Assembly: GCF_937893305.1 (NCBI RefSeq)
Contig: NZ_CALBGN010000012.1
Location: 62,001-126,000 of the forward strand
Origin: an uncultured Helicobacter sp.
GTDB lineage: Bacteria; Campylobacterota; Campylobacteria; Campylobacterales; Helicobacteraceae
Direction: 5' to 3'
Length of the DNA stretch: 64,000 nucleotides
This document shows positions 59,409 to 64,000 of this stretch, one piece after another; position 1 is the stretch's first letter; every line of letters begins with the position of its first letter. A program made the translations under genes and the position numbers. Under the pieces are notes generated by a model. It ran no database searches and had not been told where the DNA came from. It saw nothing but the letters and a program-made list of their open reading frames with translations.

Positions 59409-60419
59409 ATGAGCATAAAAACTTCCATTATTGGAGTTAGTGGCTACACAGGCTTGGAGCTAGTCAAACTCCTACTAATGCACGAACAATTTACACTCTC
59501 TAGCATTTATGCAAGTGAGGATTATCAAGATATTGCAAATTTACATCCTAGCTTAAAAGATGTTCTTAAGCTCCCTGTTAAAGAAGTAAATATAGAAAAA
59601 ATTGCGCAAGAATGTGAGCTAGTATTTCTTGCCTTACCACACCAAAAAGCAATGGAATATGCAAAGACTTTACTAGAAAGAAACCTTAAAGTTGTAGATC
59701 TATCTGCTGATTATCGTTTAAGTTTAGAAAAATACGAACAATATTATTGCACACATAATGATAAAGAAAATCTGAAAAATGCAGTTTATGGGCTTATAGA
59801 ATACAATCGCACAGAGATTTCTCAAGCGAATCTTGTAGCAAATCCAGGTTGCTATCCTACTGCAACTTTACTAGCACTTTTACCCTTTGTTGAATATCTT
59901 GATATTTCACAAAGTGTGTATATTGACGCAAAAAGTGGTGTAAGTGGCGCAGGTAAAAAGCTTGCACAAACTTCACATTTTGTAACAATCAATGAAAATC
60001 TTTTTGCCTATTCACCCATTAGCCATCGTCATTCTCCAGAGATTAATGAACAACTAAAAAAAATCGGAAAAGTGCAACTTAAAACACTTTTTGTCCCACA
60101 TTTAATTCCTCTAACGCGAGGTATGTTGATTTCTATTTATGCGCGCTTGAAAGAAGATATTGATCCTCTTGAAATCTTACATGCGCGCTATAAAGATGAA
60201 CCTTTCATTAGAGTGCGTGAGAATTGTGTTCAGATTAAAAATGTCTCTGGGACGCATTTTTGTGATATTTATGCCAAAAAAGATGGTAAAGATTTATTTA
60301 TCACTTCTAGTATTGATAATCTCTTGCGAGGTGCAAGCTCACAAGCTCTCGCAAATGCAAATTTAATGTTTGGGTTTGATGAAAATTTAGGACTACCACA
60401 AATTGCATATGTGCCATAA
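59409..60419 (+). CDS. argC: N-acetyl-gamma-glutamyl-phosphate reductase
   Basis: NADPH-dependent step of arginine synthesis. ATG 59409 is chosen, six bases after AAGGA, giving 336 residues starting MSIKTSIIGVSGYTGLELVKLL. The catalytic cysteine lies in VANPGCYPTATLLAL, and SGVSGAGKKLAQTSHF and HRHSPEI are conserved. An in-frame upstream start at 59349 overlaps thiS and lacks a site. Confidence 0.95.
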   Translation: MSIKTSIIGVSGYTGLELVKLLLMHEQFTLSSIYASEDYQDIANLHPSLKDVLKLPVKEVNIEKIAQECELVFLALPHQKAMEYAKTLLERNLKVVDLSADYRLSLEKYEQYYCTHNDKENLKNAVYGLIEYNRTEISQANLVANPGCYPTATLLALLPFVEYLDISQSVYIDAKSGVSGAGKKLAQTSHFVTINENLFAYSPISHRHSPEINEQLKKIGKVQLKTLFVPHLIPLTRGMLISIYARLKEDIDPLEILHARYKDEPFIRVRENCVQIKNVSGTHFCDIYAKKDGKDLFITSSIDNLLRGASSQALANANLMFGFDENLGLPQIAYVP

Positions 60420-61158
60420 ACCTATTATCATAGAAGAGGATGCGATTTTTATCGCAGACTCTCATCATAACAGCCTCTATCAAAACACTTTAGATTCCAT
60501 TTTTACCGAACTTTTGGAATCTAAAAAACGACAGATTTTCTTAATGGGAGACATTTTTGATTTTCTTGTAGGTTTAGTTCCGCAAAGTTTAAAAGACAAT
60601 CAACACACACTAGAACTTTTAAAACAACTCTCACTAAAACATCAAGTATATTATCTAGAAGGTAATCACGACTTTTTATTAAAGGAGATTCCAACTTTTG
60701 AAAACATCTCTTATTTTCCATTAAATGCACAGCCAATTTTATGTCAATTTAACAACAAAAACGCCTACCTTGCACACGGGGACATCCTTTTAAGTTGGCA
60801 TTATAAAATCTTTTCAAAAATTATTCGCAATAAATTTTTCATTATTTTTTTAAATTTTTTTTCAAACTTTTTATATCCTAAAATCATATATTTTTTACAA
60901 AATAAAAATATCAAAAAGAAAAAACAAGAATCATATTTTTATCAAAATTTCATAAATTTTGCACAAATGCGCGTTGAAAAATACCAAAAAAGAATATCCA
61001 TTCCCAATGACTCTTATGTTATTGAAGGGCATTTTCATCGAGGTAATTGCATTAAATATCAAAACATTAATTACATTTGCTTGCCTTTTTTTGCTTGTAA
61101 AAAAAAATATTTTATTGTAAAATGCGACGATAATTGTTTAACCCTAAAGGAGTCTTAA
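60409..61158 (+). CDS. LpxH-like metallophosphoesterase
   Basis: A 249-residue protein with the calcineurin-type metal motifs of UDP-2,3-diacylglucosamine hydrolase: FIADSH, GDIFDF, GNHDF, HGDILLSWHY and EGHFHRG. LpxH removes UMP in lipid A synthesis. Length and motifs fit the Helicobacter LpxH. The ATG at 60409 overlaps argC by 11 bases; a TTG two codons earlier is the alternative. Ribosome site is poor, so coupling with argC is likely. Confidence 0.78.
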   Translation: MCHKPIIIEEDAIFIADSHHNSLYQNTLDSIFTELLESKKRQIFLMGDIFDFLVGLVPQSLKDNQHTLELLKQLSLKHQVYYLEGNHDFLLKEIPTFENISYFPLNAQPILCQFNNKNAYLAHGDILLSWHYKIFSKIIRNKFFIIFLNFFSNFLYPKIIYFLQNKNIKKKKQESYFYQNFINFAQMRVEKYQKRISIPNDSYVIEGHFHRGNCIKYQNINYICLPFFACKKKYFIVKCDDNCLTLKES

Positions 61159-61159
61159 A

Positions 61160-62116
61160 GTGTCAAGCTTTGAAAAAGATGATGCCCTAAAAGTGGGAAC
61201 CAATGAAATGGAGTTAGTGGATTTTAGAATTCATAAACTCGAAAAAGGCAAACAATATGAAGGCATTTATGGCATTAATGTTGCCAAAGTTAATGAAATT
61301 ATACGACTTCCAGAACTCACAGAACTACCTGGTGTTCCAGATTATATAGAAGGAATCTTTGATTTACGTGGAGTTGTTATTCCGGTGATCAACCTTGCAA
61401 AATGGATGCATGTAGAAATTCCGAAGAACAAAAAAATAAAACCACGCGTAATCATTGCAGAATTTAATAATATTATGATAGGTTTTATTGTCCATGAAGC
61501 GAAGCGTATTCGTCGCATTAATTGGAAAGACATTGAACCAGCACATTTTAGTTCTTCTGCTGATGCAACAATGGATAAAAACAAAATTACCGGTGTAACC
61601 AGGATTGAAGGGGATCAAGTTTTGTTAATTTTGGATTTAGAAAGCATTGTTCAAGAATTAGGATTCTATCAACCAGAAATTAGTTCAGAAAGGGCTTATA
61701 ATAAGTTCAGTGGACTTGTTCTCGTATTAGATGATAGTTCTATTGCTAGAAAAATTATTAAAGAGTTTTTAGAAAAAATGGGCTTTGATGTCGTAGAGGC
61801 AAATGACGGGGAATCTGGGCTACAAAAACTTGAAAAGCTTTATGAAACTTATGGAGATAATTTAACAAAAACTTTAAAAATTATCATTTCAGATATTGAA
61901 ATGCCACAAATGGATGGGTTCCACTTTGCTGCAAAAGCAAAAGAAGATTCAAGATTTTCTAAGATTCCTATAATTTTTAGCTCTTCAATTAGCGATAAAT
62001 TCAGTGAAGATCGCGGAAAAGAGGCAGGAGCTGAGTCTTATCTTGTTAAATTTGATGGTAATAAGTTTCACGATGAAGTTTCACGAATTATCAACAAATA
62101 CTATAATGAAAATTAA
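61160..62116 (+). CDS. cheV: Chemotaxis coupling protein CheV
   Basis: A 318-residue CheW-receiver fusion. The CheW domain (about 15-175) contains GINVAKVNEIIRLPELTELPG and GIFDLRGVVIPVINL; the receiver (about 185-310) has VLDDSS, phospho-acceptor D in IIISDIEMPQMDG, and K in YLVKFDG. GTG start behind AAAGGAG. Helicobacter species have several CheV copies. It lies upstream of cheA in the same operon. Confidence 0.94.
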   Translation: MSSFEKDDALKVGTNEMELVDFRIHKLEKGKQYEGIYGINVAKVNEIIRLPELTELPGVPDYIEGIFDLRGVVIPVINLAKWMHVEIPKNKKIKPRVIIAEFNNIMIGFIVHEAKRIRRINWKDIEPAHFSSSADATMDKNKITGVTRIEGDQVLLILDLESIVQELGFYQPEISSERAYNKFSGLVLVLDDSSIARKIIKEFLEKMGFDVVEANDGESGLQKLEKLYETYGDNLTKTLKIIISDIEMPQMDGFHFAAKAKEDSRFSKIPIIFSSSISDKFSEDRGKEAGAESYLVKFDGNKFHDEVSRIINKYYNEN

Positions 62117-62142
62117 TTAAACTTTTAAAGAAAGGGTATATT

Positions 62143-64000
62143 ATGGACGAAATGCAAGAAATACTAGAGGATTTTCTCATTGAGGCGTTTGAAATGATTG
62201 AACAACTCGATCAAGATTTAGTTGAATTAGAAAATAATCCAGATGACCTAGATTTGTTAAATAGAATTTTTAGAGTTGCGCATACAATCAAAGGTTCAGG
62301 ATCATTTTTAAACTTCTCTGTGCTAACACGCTTAACACACCATATGGAAGATGTTTTAAATAAGGCAAGACACGGTGAATTGACAATCACTCCTGATATT
62401 ATGGATGTTGTTTTAGAATCCATTGATTATATGAAGAAGCTTCTCAATGCAATCAGGGATACAGGCACAGATGGTAATACAGGACTAGAAGGAGATATCG
62501 ACAATACAATACAACGCTTAGACTCTATTTCAAAAGGAGAAACTCCAGGCACTACGACTTCAGTAGAAAACACTCCAGAAATAAGTGAATCTGCACGAGA
62601 GTCCACAGAAGAAGAACCAGAATTAGATTATGCAAGTATGTCACCAGAAGAAGTTGAAAAAGAAATTGAACGCCTACTTAATAAGCGCCAAGAAGAAGAC
62701 AAACAAAAGCGCGAGGCAAAACGCGCCAAAGGCGAGCTTAATGACATTCAAGCACCTAGTGAAATTTCTGCTGAAGCTACTCCAAATGTCCCCAAGGCAG
62801 CTCCTGTTACATCTGTAACGCCAAAATCTATCTCAAAAGCAGAAAATACAACTCCAAAAACAACCACAAAATCTGGAGGAGATGATAATAAGGCTCCTGC
62901 AACAGCGGTTGAACAAACGATTCGTGTAGATGTAAAAAGACTTGATAGCTTAATGAATCTTATTGGTGAATTAGTTTTAGGTAAGAACCGCTTAATTAAA
63001 ATTTACAATGATGTAGAAGAACGCTATGAAGGTGAAAAATTCTTAGAAGAATTAAACCAAGTTGTTGCTTCTGTATCAATGGTAACCACAGATATTCAAC
63101 TTGCAGTTATGAAAACAAGAATGTTACCTATTGGAAGAGTATTTAACAAGTTCCCACGAATGGTGCGTGATCTCTCAAGGGAGCTTGGCAAAAACATTGA
63201 TCTAATTATCACTGGTGAAGAAACAGAACTTGATAAATCTATTGTTGAAGAAATTGGAGATCCACTTGTGCATTTAATTAGAAATGCTTGTGACCACGGA
63301 GTTGAACCCAAAGAAGATAGAATTGCAGCAGGGAAAAGCGAACAAGGAACTGTTAATCTTAAAGCTTATAACGAGGGAAATCATATCGTTGTAGAAATTA
63401 AAGATGACGGTCACGGTATGGATCCTGAAATTCTTAAGGCAAAAGCTGTAGAAAAGGGAATTATCAGCGAAAGAGAAGCAGATACAATGACAGATAAGGA
63501 AGCATATTCTTTGGTTTTTAGAGCAGGATTTTCAACAGCAAAAGTTGTTACAAATGTTAGTGGTCGTGGCGTTGGAATGGATGTTGTTAAAACAAATATT
63601 GAAAAACTCAATGGAATCATTGATGTTGATAGCGAGTTAGGAGAAGGCACAACTTTTAAATTAAAAATTCCTTTAACCCTTGCAATTATTCAATCTCTTC
63701 TTGTTGGAGTTCAAGAAGAATTTTATGCAATTCCTCTTGCTTCAGTCATTGAAACGGTTAGAATTTCCCAAGATGAAATTTATACTGTAGAAAACAAAAG
63801 TGTTCTACGCTTAAGAAATGAAGTCTTGCCGCTTGTGCGTTTGGCAGATATTTTTGGTGTGGATTCCGTCTTTGATAATTCCGAACAAGCCTATGTTGTT
63901 GTAATTGGACTTGCAGAAAATAAAATTGGTGTAATTGTAGATTTCTTAATTGGACAAGAAGAGGTTGTTATTAAATCGCTTGGCTCTTATTTGAAAGGAA
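62143..64000 (+). CDS. cheA: Chemotaxis histidine kinase CheA, partial at window end
   Basis: The first 619 codons. An HPt domain (AHTIKGSGSF, phospho-histidine near residue 47), a 100-residue acidic/lysine-rich linker (about 125-260, with SPEEVEKEIERLLNKRQEED), the dimerisation and ATPase domains (N box HLIRNACDHGVEP, G1 DDGHGMD, G2 GRGVGMDVV) and the start of the CheW-like domain (LLVGVQEEFYAIPLASVIET) are seen. In Helicobacter the protein often ends in a receiver domain; that part would be outside. Site AAAGGG lies seven bases before the ATG. Confidence 0.96.
   Translation, partial: MDEMQEILEDFLIEAFEMIEQLDQDLVELENNPDDLDLLNRIFRVAHTIKGSGSFLNFSVLTRLTHHMEDVLNKARHGELTITPDIMDVVLESIDYMKKLLNAIRDTGTDGNTGLEGDIDNTIQRLDSISKGETPGTTTSVENTPEISESARESTEEEPELDYASMSPEEVEKEIERLLNKRQEEDKQKREAKRAKGELNDIQAPSEISAEATPNVPKAAPVTSVTPKSISKAENTTPKTTTKSGGDDNKAPATAVEQTIRVDVKRLDSLMNLIGELVLGKNRLIKIYNDVEERYEGEKFLEELNQVVASVSMVTTDIQLAVMKTRMLPIGRVFNKFPRMVRDLSRELGKNIDLIITGEETELDKSIVEEIGDPLVHLIRNACDHGVEPKEDRIAAGKSEQGTVNLKAYNEGNHIVVEIKDDGHGMDPEILKAKAVEKGIISEREADTMTDKEAYSLVFRAGFSTAKVVTNVSGRGVGMDVVKTNIEKLNGIIDVDSELGEGTTFKLKIPLTLAIIQSLLVGVQEEFYAIPLASVIETVRISQDEIYTVENKSVLRLRNEVLPLVRLADIFGVDSVFDNSEQAYVVVIGLAENKIGVIVDFLIGQEEVVIKSLGSYLKG

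Larger units (their letters stand above)
535..63618. repeat. Dispersed over-represented heptamer TGGAATC/GATTCCA
   Basis: By hand count about 94 copies (56 as TGGAATC and 38 as GATTCCA on the given strand), against roughly 8 expected from base composition. Other bases before GGAATC are much rarer (about 11 A, 10 C, 5 G). Copies occur in all genes and both strands, in many reading contexts, and as inverted pairs in terminators at 10123 and 13551. Stretches without copies include about 3.98-7.48 kb (ZorA/B-like), 10.55-13.55 kb (most of aspC, groESL) and 60.7-63.6 kb (lpxH-like, cheV, cheA). Confidence 0.7.

Noticed and set aside
1..64000. CRISPR array, tRNA or rRNA genes
   Set aside because: No regularly spaced direct repeats, no GGTTCGA-type tRNA arms in the gaps and no rRNA-like sequence seen; the gaps are short and mostly explained.
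1..64000. Insertion sequences or prophage
   Set aside because: No transposase, no phage structural genes and no terminal inverted repeats; the only recombinase is XerH, a core gene.

Overview
The window is a gene-dense, AT-rich (roughly one third GC by eye) stretch of a Campylobacterota chromosome, most likely a non-pylori Helicobacter. Pointers: the order csrA-ispE-smpB-exbB-exbD, an XerH-type recombinase with a difH-like site beside it, HspR next to a CbpA-type DnaJ, a CetA/CetB-like energy-taxis pair, AddA-type recombination, futalosine-pathway menaquinone synthesis (mqnE) and a CheV-CheA operon. I see no rRNA or tRNA genes and no CRISPR array.

Layout. 0-0.4 kb: 5' end of hypD (minus strand) and a 30-codon ORF. 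0.4-10.1 kb: one long plus-strand run, truB-csrA-ispE-smpB-exbB-exbD-small membrane protein-ZorA-like-ZorB-like-aromatic amino acid permease-degenerate HsdM-like protein. 10.1-13.6 kb: aspartate aminotransferase (minus) and groESL behind a consensus promoter. 13.7-19.8 kb: small hypotheticals, a secreted hydrolase, pepF, an SspB-like protein, a cysteine-depleted FrdB-like/HdrB-like pair, cutA. 19.8-28.7 kb: uvrC, nadB, a polar amino acid ABC transporter, hemJ, argH, ubiE. 28.7-32.5 kb: an arsenic-type cassette (arsP-arsR-arsB-MFS). 32.5-38.6 kb: a DUF996-type membrane protein, a GMP synthetase carrying two internal GNAT acetyltransferase domains, a GmrSD-like DUF262/DUF1524 protein and a broken DNA methyltransferase. 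38.6-44.3 kb: feoAB, xerH, the dif-like site, cetA/cetB. 44.5-49.2 kb: mqnE, gpt, fur, a DUF2325 protein, a response regulator, hspR-cbpA. 49.2-57.7 kb: addA, nhaA, a decayed pyruvyltransferase gene, and the minus-strand operon motA-motB-fliP-trmA. 57.8-64 kb: glmU-thiS-argC-lpxH-like-cheV-cheA (cheA runs off the end).

How the genes connect: iron (feoAB, fur, two palindromes resembling Fur boxes), heat shock (groESL and cbpA share a spaced direct repeat that may be the HspR operator), chemotaxis and motility (cetAB, cheV, cheA, motAB, fliP), and menaquinone synthesis (mqnE, ubiE).

The most unusual items are the 902-residue guaA with two nested acetyltransferases, a ZorA/ZorB-like motor pair without the known Zorya effectors, a strongly over-represented heptamer TGGAATC (about 94 copies on both strands by hand count) that also builds terminator stems, and a FrdB/HdrB-like pair that has lost its cluster-binding cysteines. 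All family assignments are by reading the protein sequence; no database search was run.
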